NCBI GenBank assembly: GCA_947477015.1
Contig: CANJSM010000005.1
Span: 1-44,057 of the forward strand
Direction: 5' to 3'
DNA: 44,057 nucleotides
Origin: Legionellaceae bacterium
GTDB lineage: Bacteria; Pseudomonadota; Gammaproteobacteria; Legionellales; Legionellaceae
Shown: one piece after another, positions 17,640 through 27,106 of the stretch
Position numbering within the stretch: the first letter of the stretch is position 1
Layout: each line of letters begins with the position of its first letter
Translations under genes and position numbers: made by a program
Notes under the pieces: model-generated
Told to the model about the DNA's origin: nothing
What the model saw: only the letters and a program-made list of their open reading frames with translations
Databases searched by the model: none

Positions 17640-18761
17640 ATGTTTAAACAATTATTAATACAAATCAAATTAGCACGCGCCAGAGTGCACGCACTGGATA
17701 ACGAATTCCTAGATCGATTGGCACTGAAGCATCCTGATACACCCACTCAAGATAGGCCTATTATTTTAAGTAAAGAGTCATATACAAAACTAGTGGATAT
17801 TGCTATTTCAGAACAACTCGTTTTAACGACAGCAGAAGGCAGCAGTGTATCGCTACTGAGTCTGCTCATCGGTATGGGCACCTCCCAAGCCCCTTTTGTT
17901 TCTAGCAACCCAGCGAATCAGGATGATTACTTAGGACAAAAAGACCCTCGAATTGAAGCCCATATTGCAACACGAGCAAAAGAAGAGATCGCTAGACGTC
18001 AACATGCTGCAATTGAGCACACTAAACACATTGCCGTATTTGGCAGCAGCATGAATCCGCCCACTGACAACCATATGACGTTCATTAAGCACCTGATTGA
18101 TTCAGGCTATTTTGTAGAAGTGATCCCCAATGCAGCCTCTCCGTTAAAAAGCCCCGCACAATATGCACCACAATGGGATCGCTATGCAATGCTTACCTTA
18201 GCGCTTCAAGAAAGAACGGCTGATATCTCACCGACTCAATATCACATTTCAACAATAGAAATTGAACGCCCCGCACCTTCAAGAATGTTTATGACACTCT
18301 GTGCTTTGATCTTGTTGTCAGAACCCAATACTAGATTCACACTGATGTTAACGTTAGATGATAATTTTGAAGGGTTTCATAAATGGTATAAATGGAGTGA
18401 GTTTAGTGAACTCTGCGATATTCAATTTTATCTAAGGCCCGGTGTCACTGAAACCATCGCACCTGAAGTCATTCGGTCACAACTCAGTAAATTACTAAAG
18501 GCTGAAACTCATGTCATTATTTCCTATTGTTCAAGCACAGAAAAAGAGATGCTGCAATCATTGATAGGTACTGAAATGACTACTCAAGTTGAATGGCGTC
18601 AAGAAGACGCTCTGCAAACCACAGAAGGCTCATCATCAATAATACGTGCTCAATTAAAATCTACGCCCGATGAATGTCCTTCCGGTTTATCTGCGGCGAT
18701 TTATCGGTACATTTTAGATCATAGGCTTTTTGAGATAGCCCCCTCGTCATTCACTCCCTGA
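17640..18761 (+). CDS. NadD-like nucleotidyltransferase with a long N-terminal extension
   Basis: The 373-residue protein has a Rossmann-type nucleotidyltransferase domain starting near residue 130 (IAVFGSSMNPPTDNHMTFI), matching the GGxFDPxHxGH segment of nicotinate-nucleotide adenylyltransferases, followed by a strand ending VEVIPNAASPLKS and a C-terminal GSSSIIRAQL that matches the ISSTxIR nucleotide-binding motif. The extra 130 N-terminal residues are not part of NadD. The key H/T-x-G-H motif reads TDNH, with Asn in place of Gly. The protein is much longer than NadD (about 210 residues), so it is unlikely to be the housekeeping enzyme. Substrate and role are unknown, and an effector or salvage enzyme would both fit. 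Confidence 0.65.
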   Translation: MFKQLLIQIKLARARVHALDNEFLDRLALKHPDTPTQDRPIILSKESYTKLVDIAISEQLVLTTAEGSSVSLLSLLIGMGTSQAPFVSSNPANQDDYLGQKDPRIEAHIATRAKEEIARRQHAAIEHTKHIAVFGSSMNPPTDNHMTFIKHLIDSGYFVEVIPNAASPLKSPAQYAPQWDRYAMLTLALQERTADISPTQYHISTIEIERPAPSRMFMTLCALILLSEPNTRFTLMLTLDDNFEGFHKWYKWSEFSELCDIQFYLRPGVTETIAPEVIRSQLSKLLKAETHVIISYCSSTEKEMLQSLIGTEMTTQVEWRQEDALQTTEGSSSIIRAQLKSTPDECPSGLSAAIYRYILDHRLFEIAPSSFTP

Positions 18762-18892
18762 GCACAAGGGCGTTTTTTCTATCGATGGATTGCTGGCGGC
18801 CACAGCACTACACCATAGTTTAAGGCTTGTCTCGCACAAACAGAAAGACTTCCTCAGCTGCTCAGTTGAGGTGATTTATCCGTGGAATAAAT

Positions 18893-18961
18893 CCACGGCT
18901 GTCGCATTAAAATTTGATCAACCTGCCGTAGGTTGGCCAAATTTTAATGCGACAGCCGTGG
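18893..18961. repeat. Long inverted repeat (24-bp perfect arms), copy 3 of the composite repeat; gap 18762-19138
   Basis: Arms at 18893-18916 and 18938-18961 are perfect reverse complements of 24 bases, with a 21-base loop that itself contains CAACCT/AGGTTG. The right arm is identical over 23 bases to 147-169. Flanking copies of CGTGG(G)AATAAATC lie at 18881 and 18957, resembling a duplication. The rest of 18762-18880 shows no gene; a short open frame at 18790-19026 runs through the inverted repeat and is not believed. Confidence 0.8.
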
Positions 18962-19001
18962 GAATAAATCATTCTCATGTGGTTAAACCCCAAAAGTCAT
19001 G

Positions 19002-19007
19002 TATAAT
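19002..19007 (+). promoter_or_regulatory. Minus-10 box for the metNIQ transcript
   Basis: A perfect TATAAT hexamer. The -35 region at the usual distance (18979-18984) is weak. The predicted start of transcription, about 7 bases downstream at 19014, is exactly the first paired base of the candidate aptamer. Confidence 0.55.
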
Positions 19008-19013
19008 CTTTTT

Positions 19014-19138
19014 AGCGCCGATTTGAAAACTCAGCTTGCGGGCGCTTGATTGACTTTTTGTTAATTGAAAATACGGCTAAAGCGGGCATAACACCCCTTC
19101 TTAGTGACCCGCCTGCTGCAATACTCTGAGCTTATGCC
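19014..19138 (+). promoter_or_regulatory. Candidate SAM-II-like riboswitch leader of metNIQ
   Basis: The leader shows the SAM-II order of elements: a P1 5' strand AGCGCC (19014-19019), then GATTTG, GCTTGC (19034-19039), the P1 3' strand GGCGCT (19041-19046) followed by TTGATTGA, an AT-rich joining segment, and the conserved GCTAAA (19076-19081). The pseudoknot partner after GCTAAA pairs only weakly with the segment between GATTTG and GCTTGC, so the match is incomplete. GGCATAA (19085-19091) can pair perfectly with TTATGCC (19132-19138), which directly abuts the metN start codon and could form a translational switch. A methionine transporter is a known type of SAM-regulated gene. The identification rests on recalled consensus. 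Confidence 0.45.
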
Positions 19139-20164
19139 ATGATAGAACTGTCTAACTTAACCAAATCCTTTGCAGGCCATACAGCACTGCGCCATGTGGA
19201 TTTATTCATCCAAGAAGGCGAAGTGTTTGGCATTATTGGCAAAAGTGGTGCCGGGAAATCAACGTTGCTACGCTGCATTAATTTATTAGAGCGACCTGAC
19301 TCAGGTCATGTGCTCATCGATGGTGAGGAGCTAACGGCCCTTAACGCGCACGAACTTCGTCTTGCTCGTCATAAAATGGCGATGATTTTTCAACAATTTA
19401 ATTTGTTAAACTCAAAAACAGTCTATGACAACATCGCCCTACCCATGCGTATTCAAGGCATTGACGAAAACACCATTGACACTAAAATTCATGAACTATT
19501 ACCCTTGGTTGAATTAACCGATAAAATTCACGCCTATCCCTCGCAACTCAGCGGAGGACAAAAACAGCGTGTCGCCATTGCTCGGGCACTGAGTTGTTCA
19601 CCTAAAATTTTATTATGCGATGAAGCTACCTCGGCCCTTGATCCAGAAACAACAGAGTCGATTCTTGCACTCTTGAAAAAAATCAATGCACTGTATGGCA
19701 TTACCATCGTCTTAATTACCCATGAAATGGATGTCATTAAACGAATTTGCCACCGACTAGCCATTATGGAGCAGGGTCAAATCATTGAAACCACAGCCCT
19801 TGCTAATGTGTTCTCGAACAAAGCCAGTTTAGCGCGTAGCTTGTTGTATGCGCAATTAAGCCCTCAATTGCCGGCTTGCATCAACAACCAACTATCCAGT
19901 GTTCCCAATGATCACCCTTTGCTGCGTCTTTTTTTTGAAGGCACCGAAGCCAGCGTGCCGTTCATTAGTCAAGCCAGCCGTGAGTTAAACCTTGATATTA
20001 ATATTTTGCTGGCCAATGTCGACCGCATCGATGGGGTTGCTTGTGGCGTACTGGTGATTGAATTGAATGCCAATCAAACCATGTTAGACGCATTTATTCA
20101 GCGTTGTGAACAATCGAATTTAACCATTGAGAGATTAGGATATGTCACTAACCATGCTATATGA
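19139..20164 (+). CDS. metN: Methionine ABC transporter ATP-binding protein
   Basis: This ATPase powers D/L-methionine import together with MetI and MetQ. The 341-residue protein has Walker [10 protein letters not shown] (about 38-46), the Q-loop IFQQFNLL, the ABC signature [15 protein letters not shown] (about 139-153), Walker [14 protein letters not shown], and the C-terminal NIL domain from about 250 to 335 that binds methionine and inhibits the transporter. The ribosome-binding site is weak (GAG at about 19127-19130) and lies next to a segment that can be sequestered by the leader. It overlaps metI by 23 bases. Confidence 0.95.
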   Translation: MIELSNLTKSFAGHTALRHVDLFIQEGEVFGIIGKSGAGKSTLLRCINLLERPDSGHVLIDGEELTALNAHELRLARHKMAMIFQQFNLLNSKTVYDNIALPMRIQGIDENTIDTKIHELLPLVELTDKIHAYPSQLSGGQKQRVAIARALSCSPKILLCDEATSALDPETTESILALLKKINALYGITIVLITHEMDVIKRICHRLAIMEQGQIIETTALANVFSNKASLARSLLYAQLSPQLPACINNQLSSVPNDHPLLRLFFEGTEASVPFISQASRELNLDINILLANVDRIDGVACGVLVIELNANQTMLDAFIQRCEQSNLTIERLGYVTNHAI

Positions 20165-20795
20165 TTTGATGATAGCCACGGGTGAAACCGTCTACATGGT
20201 GCTGGTGAGCACCTTTTTTGCACTACTACTCGGACTACCATTAGGCACACTATTGTTTACCAGTGGCACAATCAAACCGCATCCGCTGCTGAATCGATGT
20301 ATTGCCGGTTTTATTAACATCAGCCGCTCGATACCGTTCATTATTTTATTGGTGGCCCTCATTCCCTTAACCCGTTTGCTGGTGGGCTCATCGATTGGCA
20401 TTCACGCTGCCATGGTCCCTCTCACACTAGGAGCTGCTCCTTTTTTTGCACGCTTGGTGAGTAATGCTTATCAAGGTTTGCCCACAGGCCTGATTGAAGC
20501 TGGTTTTGCAATGGGTGCCAATACATGGCAAATGGTGCGACATATTTTATTGCCTGAAGCACGTCCTGCATTAATTCATGCAGTCACAGTCACAGCCATT
20601 ACCCTCGTAAACTACTCAGCCATGGCAGGTACTGTCGGTGGTGGTGGCTTAGGCGACTTGGCCATTCGATACGGTTATCAACGATTTAATCCTACCATCA
20701 TGCTAGCAACTGTCGCTATACTGGTGATTATTGTTCAATTATTGCAAACAGGCGGCGACCGCCTCTCAAATCGTTTTTCTCAAGGAGTTAATTAA
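20142..20795 (+). CDS. metI: Methionine ABC transporter permease
   Basis: MetI forms the inner-membrane channel of the methionine importer. The 217-residue protein begins [20 protein letters not shown], matching the family start, and has five membrane segments. The cytoplasmic EAA loop ([25 protein letters not shown]) at about 117-141 contacts MetN. It overlaps metN by 23 bases and metQ by one base (TAATG), so all three are translationally coupled. Confidence 0.95.
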   Translation: MSLTMLYDLMIATGETVYMVLVSTFFALLLGLPLGTLLFTSGTIKPHPLLNRCIAGFINISRSIPFIILLVALIPLTRLLVGSSIGIHAAMVPLTLGAAPFFARLVSNAYQGLPTGLIEAGFAMGANTWQMVRHILLPEARPALIHAVTVTAITLVNYSAMAGTVGGGGLGDLAIRYGYQRFNPTIMLATVAILVIIVQLLQTGGDRLSNRFSQGVN

Positions 20796-21571
20796 TGCGT
20801 CGATTGATACTGACAGCGCTATTTATCACACTTATAGGCTGTGGCAAACAAGATCCGAACACCCTGATTGTAGGGACCATCGCAGGCCCTGAAACCGAGT
20901 TGGTCGATGTGGCTCAAAGAGTAGCCTCTGAACGCTATGGATTAACCGTTAAAGTAGTTGAGTTTAGTGACTACAATTTACCCAACGAAGCCTTGATGGA
21001 TGGGACACTAGATGCCAATGTTTATCAACACCTACCCTATTTGCAAGCCGCGAGCAAAGCACATGGCTATCATTTTGACGTCATAGGCAAAACATTTGTT
21101 TATCCCACAGGCCTTTACTCAACTCGATTCAAAACACTCAAATCATTACCCGAGAATGCATTGATAGCGCTCCCTAACGATCCCAGCAATGAAGCACGTG
21201 CATTGCTGTTATTGCAAAAAGCGGGATTAATCACGCTAAAAAAAGCCGAAAACACCACCCTACATAGCATCAAAAGCAATCCAAAACGACTGCGATTTAA
21301 AGAGCTCGATGCAGCGCAACTACCACGCATACTCGCGGATGTCGATGCTGCAGTCATCAACACCACGTTTGCAATTCCTGCAGGCCTAAGCCCTGCTCAT
21401 GACGCATTGTATCTTGAGCACAAAGATTCTCCTTATGCTAATTTGATCGTCATTCGTCAAAACAGCGAGAAAAAAGCGAAACTGCAGTTACTAGTCAAAG
21501 CATTGAATTCACCCGAAGTGGCTGATAAAGCGCATGATTTGTTTGGTGATGCGGCAATAGCGGCTTGGTAA
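20795..21571 (+). CDS. metQ: Methionine-binding lipoprotein MetQ
   Basis: MetQ is the methionine-binding component, anchored by lipid. The 258-residue precursor has a short basic and hydrophobic signal with lipobox LIGC (Cys at about 16), then NlpA-family sequence: TLIVGTIAGPETELVDVAQRV, ANVYQHLPYLQA (about 74-85) and IALPNDPSNEARALLLLQKAGLI (about 126-148, the PNDP motif of the family). The start overlaps the metI stop by one base, with AGGAG upstream. Confidence 0.95.
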   Translation: MRRLILTALFITLIGCGKQDPNTLIVGTIAGPETELVDVAQRVASERYGLTVKVVEFSDYNLPNEALMDGTLDANVYQHLPYLQAASKAHGYHFDVIGKTFVYPTGLYSTRFKTLKSLPENALIALPNDPSNEARALLLLQKAGLITLKKAENTTLHSIKSNPKRLRFKELDAAQLPRILADVDAAVINTTFAIPAGLSPAHDALYLEHKDSPYANLIVIRQNSEKKAKLQLLVKALNSPEVADKAHDLFGDAAIAAW

Positions 21572-21668
21572 GTAGTTCAAAAAACAAACTAAAAGACTTC
21601 TTTCTTACTGTTTTAATGATATAATTAACCCTATATTCAGATTGATTTGCTTTGTAAGGGGTAAAATA

Positions 21669-23129
21669 ATGCCTGTATTTGATGATCGATTTGCACACAG
21701 AACATGGAATGCCACGAAACTTCTGTTAAAACAATTGACCAACGTCAACAGAACAGACTCGCTTGAACCAAGTGGCCGTAGTATTTTTGATCTCAACGAA
21801 AGGCAGCAAAATATCCAGCATATATTGTTAGATGCCCAATACACAAAAGCAAAAGTTTACATGGAAAATAATAAATACAAAGTAGACATTGAAGAAATTA
21901 CACCACGAAGCATCAAATGCCTTGACAGCTTGGAAACGTATCTTAATGCGAGAAACCAGGCAATAAATGGAGCATGTTCTGACAGAAACGTCACAGACAC
22001 ATTAAAAACTTTAGTTAATACTACAACATTACAACACGACTTTGAAACTTTGAAAAAAACTATTCAAAGCGAACAAATAAAGAACGAAAAAATTGGTTTA
22101 TTCAGTCTAGTTAATGAACTTTTTATATTAAGAAGCGGAACAGATCAAAGACCGGGTCCAAAAAAAATACTAGAAGAACAGCTTAATAGTGACATTAGTG
22201 CGATCGATAGCACTAAATTAGACCATGATAGCAAACAAAAGATAAAAGACGCACTTAAGACAAGCCATGAAACGGCCTTCAAAGCATTCGAAGACACCAT
22301 GAATGCTGAAATTAAAACAGAACTTAATAGAGCACGCTTTGAAAACAGCCGATTAGCGCTTGTCAAACTTTGGCAAGAAAAAGGCTCAGAGGACATGAAA
22401 AAGCAACTTGAGCAAGCCATCGCAAACAGTAAAAAAGACGCTCCAGGGAAAGTTACTCTAACTACTTTGGGAGCAAACCCGGATGAGGGGGATAGAACAG
22501 ACTTTAAAGCAGCCTTAGGTCAAATCAAACAGTTCAAGACTCTCTCCGGCTTACAAGTCACACAATCAAAGCCAGGCTCTTTTCAAATCCAATTTCCGGG
22601 TCGATTCAATGTGTTTTACCACAATGACCTACAAGACAATGTTGCTGCTGACTTAGAATTGCTTGCGCTATCCATTAAAGCATCGGGATACTCTGAAATA
22701 ACCTTTACGTTTAATGGCAGTAACACGGAAGACATTCATCTCCTCGCACGCAAAGCCTATGAAGCAGCTATCAAACAAGGATTTAAAGGCGGCAAAGATG
22801 GCCAGATACACTTTAAAGTCAATGGAAAAGTGATGAACCTGTTTGATGAGATCGATAAAGACAATAAAACCACCAAAGGTGTGTTTGCGAATGAACATGA
22901 CATGAAACAATATAAAAAAGATGATGATGTTGAACAGCAAATGAGGAATAATGAAATAAAAGACCTAAGCATAAATGCAACCGACACTTTTAAGAGATTC
23001 AAAGCTGAACTTGAAGCAAAGAAGCAAAGTTCATCTGCAGTGGAAATAACAGGTGAGGAAACTTTAAACAATGCACAGAAGACTGAATCCCTTATAGCAG
23101 AAGGAGCAGGAGCACCTCACAATAAATAG
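21669..23129 (+). CDS. Hypothetical 486-residue protein, effector-like
   Basis: Not recognised by name. The start at 21669 is chosen for the AAGGGG site 9 bases upstream; the frame is open 9 codons further. The first 300 residues are helical and charged with coiled-coil-like stretches. From about residue 295 a compact alpha/beta segment appears: a strand pair (PGSFQIQFPGRFNVFYH), then DLELLALSIKASGYSEITFTF, then ARKAYEAAIKQGFKGG. This resembles a small module found repeatedly in Legionella and Coxiella effectors and in the LPD7 domain of conjugative relaxases; that assignment is tentative. The C-terminus is low-complexity and ends AGAPHNK. There is no signal peptide or membrane segment. It stands alone between metQ and rimO. 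Confidence 0.55.
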   Translation: MPVFDDRFAHRTWNATKLLLKQLTNVNRTDSLEPSGRSIFDLNERQQNIQHILLDAQYTKAKVYMENNKYKVDIEEITPRSIKCLDSLETYLNARNQAINGACSDRNVTDTLKTLVNTTTLQHDFETLKKTIQSEQIKNEKIGLFSLVNELFILRSGTDQRPGPKKILEEQLNSDISAIDSTKLDHDSKQKIKDALKTSHETAFKAFEDTMNAEIKTELNRARFENSRLALVKLWQEKGSEDMKKQLEQAIANSKKDAPGKVTLTTLGANPDEGDRTDFKAALGQIKQFKTLSGLQVTQSKPGSFQIQFPGRFNVFYHNDLQDNVAADLELLALSIKASGYSEITFTFNGSNTEDIHLLARKAYEAAIKQGFKGGKDGQIHFKVNGKVMNLFDEIDKDNKTTKGVFANEHDMKQYKKDDDVEQQMRNNEIKDLSINATDTFKRFKAELEAKKQSSSAVEITGEETLNNAQKTESLIAEGAGAPHNK

Positions 23130-23247
23130 TATAAGTCCTACGAATAATTCAGTGTGACCGCTCAGCATTAGAAACCACTCAAGAGCCATTACTCCCATCT
23201 TGTCCCATTAACGCACATGCGGGGTAAACGCCTACTTACCCCATACC

Positions 23248-23324
23248 TCATCCTAAACGCAGCGAGGCTCTCCGAAATTAGCACCGTTCTTAATACTGGA
23301 GTTTCCTCTCTGCGTTCGGGATGA
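23248..23324. repeat. MITE-like dispersed repeat with 20-base inverted ends
   Basis: The left end TCATCCTAAACGCAGCGAGG and the reverse complement of the right end TCATCCCGAACGCAGAGAGG agree at 17 of 20 positions over a 77-base unit. It is related to 29674-29760. It lies in the 272-base gap before rimO, which is otherwise without recognisable content. Confidence 0.65.
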
Positions 23325-23402
23325 CACACGTGATATAAACAACATTGCATCTCACTCAATAACCCGATATAATTCGCGCACTTTTTTTACAAATCGAGTG
23401 CT

Positions 23403-24710
23403 ATGAATCATAAAGTTGGCTTTGTTAGTTTGGGCTGTCCGAAAGCCTTGGTTGATTCAGAACGAATCATTACCCAGTTGCGTGCACAAGGGTATGACTT
23501 GGTCTCTAGTTTTCAAGATGCAGGTGTCGTGGTCATTAATACCTGTGGATTTATTGATGCGGCGGTGAAAGAATCCCTGGATACCATTAAAGAAGCCATG
23601 GCTGAAAATGGTAAAGTCATTGTCACCGGTTGCTTAGGCGCTAAAGCCGATATCATTCGTGAAGCCTGTCCTGATGTGCTACACATTAGTGGAGCCCATG
23701 CCTATGAAGAAGTGGTACGTGCGGTCCATCGTCATTTGCCTCCACCTATTGATCCGTTTGTTCAGCTAATCCCGCCCCAAGGCATTAAACTCACTCCCAG
23801 ACACTATGCTTATTTGAAAATATCTGAAGGATGTAATCAAAAATGTACATTTTGTATCATCCCATCGATGCGTGGCAAACTGCAAAGCTACCCCATGACT
23901 CAAGTGTTAACGGAAGCCAAGCGTCTTAAAGAAGCTGGCGTTCAAGAAATTTTAGTGATTTCACAAGACACCAGTGCATATGGCATTGATACACGTTATC
24001 AACCGGTTGAATGGAATGGAAAAACAGTTAACACTCGGTTTTATGATTTATGCGAGCAACTCGGTGAATTAGGCATTTGGGTGCGTCTGCATTACGTATA
24101 CCCATACCCGCATGTCGATGACATCATTCCCTTAATGCGCGACAAACTGATTCTGCCCTACTTAGACATTCCCTTGCAACATGCCAGCACACGCGTTTTG
24201 AAAGCCATGAAGCGCCCTGCCAGCAGTGAAAACACATTAGCTCGCATTCAACACTGGCGTGACATCTGCCCGGATATCACCTTGCGTTCAACGTTTATTG
24301 TGGGCTTTCCTGGTGAAACAGAGGCTGAATTCGAAGAACTCTTGACCTTTTTAGATGCGGCCAAATTAGATCGCGTCGGTTGTTTTCAATATTCACCGGT
24401 AAACGGAGCTAAAGCCAATGAATTGGCTAATCCAGTGCCTGCTGATATCAAAGAAGAGCGTTATCACCGCTTCATGCAACTGCAAGCCGACATCAGCCGT
24501 GACAAACTGAGCGCTAAAATTGGCTCACAACAAACGGTATTGGTTGATGCTATCAACGACCAAGAGATCATCGCACGCAGCATGAGTGATGCGCCTGAAA
24601 TCGATGGTCTGGTTTACTTGCCGTTGACTGAGGGCGTAAAAGTTGGCACACGAGTAGATGTACGGATTACTGATAGCGACGATTACGATTTATATGGTGA
24701 GGTTGTGTAA
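23403..24710 (+). CDS. rimO: Ribosomal protein uS12 methylthiotransferase RimO
   Basis: RimO is a radical-SAM enzyme that methylthiolates Asp89 of ribosomal protein S12. The 435 residues show the MTTase N-terminal domain ([16 protein letters not shown], with further cysteines in VVINTCGFI and VIVTGCLGA that bind the second cluster), the radical-[11 protein letters not shown] motif at about 145-152 followed by IIPSMRGK, and a C-terminal TRAM domain from about 370 with GEVV at the end. The PKALVDSE wording distinguishes RimO from MiaB. The start ATG at 23403 fits the family start. Confidence 0.96.
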   Translation: MNHKVGFVSLGCPKALVDSERIITQLRAQGYDLVSSFQDAGVVVINTCGFIDAAVKESLDTIKEAMAENGKVIVTGCLGAKADIIREACPDVLHISGAHAYEEVVRAVHRHLPPPIDPFVQLIPPQGIKLTPRHYAYLKISEGCNQKCTFCIIPSMRGKLQSYPMTQVLTEAKRLKEAGVQEILVISQDTSAYGIDTRYQPVEWNGKTVNTRFYDLCEQLGELGIWVRLHYVYPYPHVDDIIPLMRDKLILPYLDIPLQHASTRVLKAMKRPASSENTLARIQHWRDICPDITLRSTFIVGFPGETEAEFEELLTFLDAAKLDRVGCFQYSPVNGAKANELANPVPADIKEERYHRFMQLQADISRDKLSAKIGSQQTVLVDAINDQEIIARSMSDAPEIDGLVYLPLTEGVKVGTRVDVRITDSDDYDLYGEVV

Positions 24711-24728
24711 CAAGGCCTGACCCGTTCG

Positions 24729-24759
24729 CGGTGAGGAGGATCGGAACGCAGCCTCACCG
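24729..24759. terminator. Hairpin between convergent rimO and MNT genes
   Basis: An 8-bp perfect stem (CGGTGAGG / CCTCACCG) with a 15-base loop lies in the 77-base gap between convergent genes. There is no strong T-run. It is probably a bidirectional 3'-end structure. Confidence 0.45.
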
Positions 24760-24787
24760 TCGGTTTACCGTATATACCTAGTCTAGA

Positions 24788-25063
24788 TTACAACAAACTA
24801 TCCAAAGGCACTAAATCATCCTGAATGATTCGCTGAAATTCAGGCGAACAACGCTTCCAAGCCACGATGTCCACTTTAAACGGTAAATCAGATTCCTCAA
24901 AGTCTTCCATCAACTCGCCAATCACTAAATCAGGAATATCCACTTGATAGCATAAATCCAAATCAGAGTATTCTTTGTGAGTCCCTTTTGCACGTGAACC
25001 AAAGGCTAAAAATGGATAAGGATAACGCGATACAATACTCTTCAACATGTTAATGTTCACCAC
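24788..25063 (-). CDS. Minimal nucleotidyltransferase (MNT) domain protein
   Basis: The 91-residue protein carries the polymerase-beta nucleotidyltransferase core [17 protein letters not shown] (about 22-38), the GSxxxG...DxD motif, and a third acidic strand FKVDIVAW. Minimal nucleotidyltransferases of this size usually pair with a HEPN toxin and inactivate it, MNT acting as the antitoxin. No HEPN gene is adjacent. The gene starts 14 bases before the end of lolD and is the last member of that operon, so it is transcribed with lipoprotein-export genes. It may be an orphan antitoxin or a recruited enzyme. A solitary nucleotidyltransferase with another target is also possible. Confidence 0.75.
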   Translation of the reverse strand: MVNINMLKSIVSRYPYPFLAFGSRAKGTHKEYSDLDLCYQVDIPDLVIGELMEDFEESDLPFKVDIVAWKRCSPEFQRIIQDDLVPLDSLL

Positions 25064-25754
25064 GTTGGAGTGTCTTAATCAAGCTTAACTGCCCTGCCTT
25101 CAAGACCAATACTTTATCCATTCTAGCGGCTAACTGTTTATCATGGGTGACAATCACCAGAGCCGTTTGCCGTTGTCTATTCAATTCCAGCATCAGATCA
25201 AACACTCGAGCAGCTGTTAATTGATCAAGATTACCCGTTGGCTCATCGGCGAATACACATCGGGGTTGATGCACCAATGCTCTGGCAATAGCAACACGCT
25301 GGCGCTCGCCACCCGATAATTGGGATGGTTTGTGCAGTACTCTTGATGACAGGCCAACTTGCTCTAAGATAGCCTGAGCTTGCATTTTCGCCTCTATCAC
25401 GGGCATGCCTGCAAGCAATAATGGCATGGCAACATTTTCAACCGCAGAAAACTCGGGCAGTAAATGATGGAACTGGTAAATAAATCCCAAATGCTTATTT
25501 CTTAACATGCAGCGTTTTTTTTCTGACAAATCATGCCAGTCTGTGCCCTCAATAAAAATTTTTCCGCTGGTTGCTCGATCCAATCCACCCAGTAGATGCA
25601 ACAACGTACTTTTTCCTGATCCCGAAGGACCGATAATAGCAATACGCTCGCCATTTTGAATCGAAAAATCCAACTCTTTCAAGACCTCTACTGAGGTATT
25701 GCCGTCATGGTATGATTTACTCAGCCCCTGACAACTAATAATCACGTTATTCAT
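25050..25754 (-). CDS. lolD: Lipoprotein-releasing system ATPase LolD
   Basis: LolD energises release of outer-membrane lipoproteins from the inner membrane to LolA. The start at 25754 gives 234 residues beginning [15 protein letters not shown], as in family members; a TTG/GTG-type extension of six codons is less likely. Walker A is GPSGSGKST, the signature [15 protein letters not shown], Walker [13 protein letters not shown], with the LolD-type LLHLLGGLD after Walker A. The start overlaps the end of the permease gene by 8 bases (ATGAATAA), so translation is coupled. Confidence 0.93.
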   Translation of the reverse strand: MNNVIISCQGLSKSYHDGNTSVEVLKELDFSIQNGERIAIIGPSGSGKSTLLHLLGGLDRATSGKIFIEGTDWHDLSEKKRCMLRNKHLGFIYQFHHLLPEFSAVENVAMPLLLAGMPVIEAKMQAQAILEQVGLSSRVLHKPSQLSGGERQRVAIARALVHQPRCVFADEPTGNLDQLTAARVFDLMLELNRQRQTALVIVTHDKQLAARMDKVLVLKAGQLSLIKTLQRGEH

Positions 25755-26991
25755 AATGTAACGCCTCCGCAATCACTGTTTTTGAGGCACGCCAAGCCGG
25801 ATAGATAGTTGCCATAAAACTCATCATCAAGGCCATTGCACACACTTCCCAAACGTCTCGAAATAATATTTTAGACGGCAAGTAATCGACAAAATAAATA
25901 CTAGATGACAACACATGCATGCCAAAAAAGGTTTGCAATGCGTTCACTATCGCGGTTGCATTACTAGCCAGTAACAATCCAGCCAAGATACCAAAAGCCG
26001 TGCCGACAAGGCCAACCATCATGCCTTGAACAATAAAAATCCACAAGATTGTAGCAGGAGTCGCGCCTATCGTTCGTAGAATGGCTATCTCAGCTTGTTT
26101 GTCATTGACGACCATAACCAGTGATGACACCAAATTAAATGCAGCCACCGCGATGATCAGCAGCAAAATCAAGAACATCATGGTTTTTTCCATTTTAACT
26201 GCCTGAAAAAATTCGCCAAATTGCTGAGTCCAGTTGCTCACTTCATACTCTTCGCCTAGCTTTTTCTCCAATTGATACGACATTTCCGGGGCTTGATAGA
26301 CATTATCAATTTTCATTTTCAGCCCAGTCACGTCATCACCCAACTGCATGAGTTTTTGTGCGTCTGCTAAATTCACAAAAGCCAACTTGGTGTCAAAATT
26401 AAACCCCGTACCTGCTGAAAATACCCCTTTAACAGTAAATCGCTTAAACCTTGGAATCATGCCTGCGGGAGTGACTGTTGCCTGAGGAATCATGATAGTC
26501 ACTTGATCACCCAGCATCACGCCTAAATGATTAGCAATTCCCCGACCTAAGATAATGCCAAAGTGGTTCAAGTCCGACAAACTGCCGATGAGTAACTTGT
26601 CTTGAAGGTGCGTGACGTTTTTTTCTTGTTCAGGCAGCACGCCAGTTAATGCCACGGGTAAAACCTGCCCATCAAACGTCAGTAACCCTTGCGCTGTTGC
26701 ATAGGGTGAAATAGCTTTAACACCCGGCGTTGACTGGAGTCGTTTCGAAAGTGCCTGCCAATCACTAATTTGACCCGATTGCCCACTCACCGTAATTTCA
26801 GGCGCCATGCCAAAAAAACGCTTGTGAATTTCAGCATCAAAACCATTCATGACAGACAACACGGTGATCAATACCATCACACCCATACCGATCCCAAGCA
26901 TGGAACTCAAGGATATAAACGACACAAAATGGTTCTTCTTTTTGGCGCGCATATAGCGCAAACCGATAAACAAAGCCAAGGGCTTAAACAT
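25747..26991 (-). CDS. lolC: Lipoprotein-releasing system permease, LolC/LolE family
   Basis: The 414-residue membrane protein starts with [19 protein letters not shown], the LolC/E signature, has TM1 at about 27-47, a large periplasmic MacB-like domain up to about 270, and three C-terminal membrane segments with the FtsX-type [20 protein letters not shown]. Only one such permease gene is present beside lolD, whereas E. coli has lolC and lolE flanking it. This fits either a second copy elsewhere or a LolF-type homodimer, an arrangement known from several gammaproteobacteria. Upstream of the gene lies the accessory DGR region. Confidence 0.92.
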   Translation of the reverse strand: MFKPLALFIGLRYMRAKKKNHFVSFISLSSMLGIGMGVMVLITVLSVMNGFDAEIHKRFFGMAPEITVSGQSGQISDWQALSKRLQSTPGVKAISPYATAQGLLTFDGQVLPVALTGVLPEQEKNVTHLQDKLLIGSLSDLNHFGIILGRGIANHLGVMLGDQVTIMIPQATVTPAGMIPRFKRFTVKGVFSAGTGFNFDTKLAFVNLADAQKLMQLGDDVTGLKMKIDNVYQAPEMSYQLEKKLGEEYEVSNWTQQFGEFFQAVKMEKTMMFLILLLIIAVAAFNLVSSLVMVVNDKQAEIAILRTIGATPATILWIFIVQGMMVGLVGTAFGILAGLLLASNATAIVNALQTFFGMHVLSSSIYFVDYLPSKILFRDVWEVCAMALMMSFMATIYPAWRASKTVIAEALHYE

Positions 26992-27106
26992 AATTGGACT
27001 AAAATTGATTAAAACATTATTGTAGTGAAAATATCGTCGACAAGATATAGCCAGAGGGCTTTGAGAAGAGATATTCGACCTTAAACCTCGGTCTACACAC
27101 AGAGTT

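Noticed and set aside
18790..19026. 78-codon frame before metN
   Set aside because: It runs through the 24-bp inverted repeat and into the promoter. Its length is explained by the repeat.
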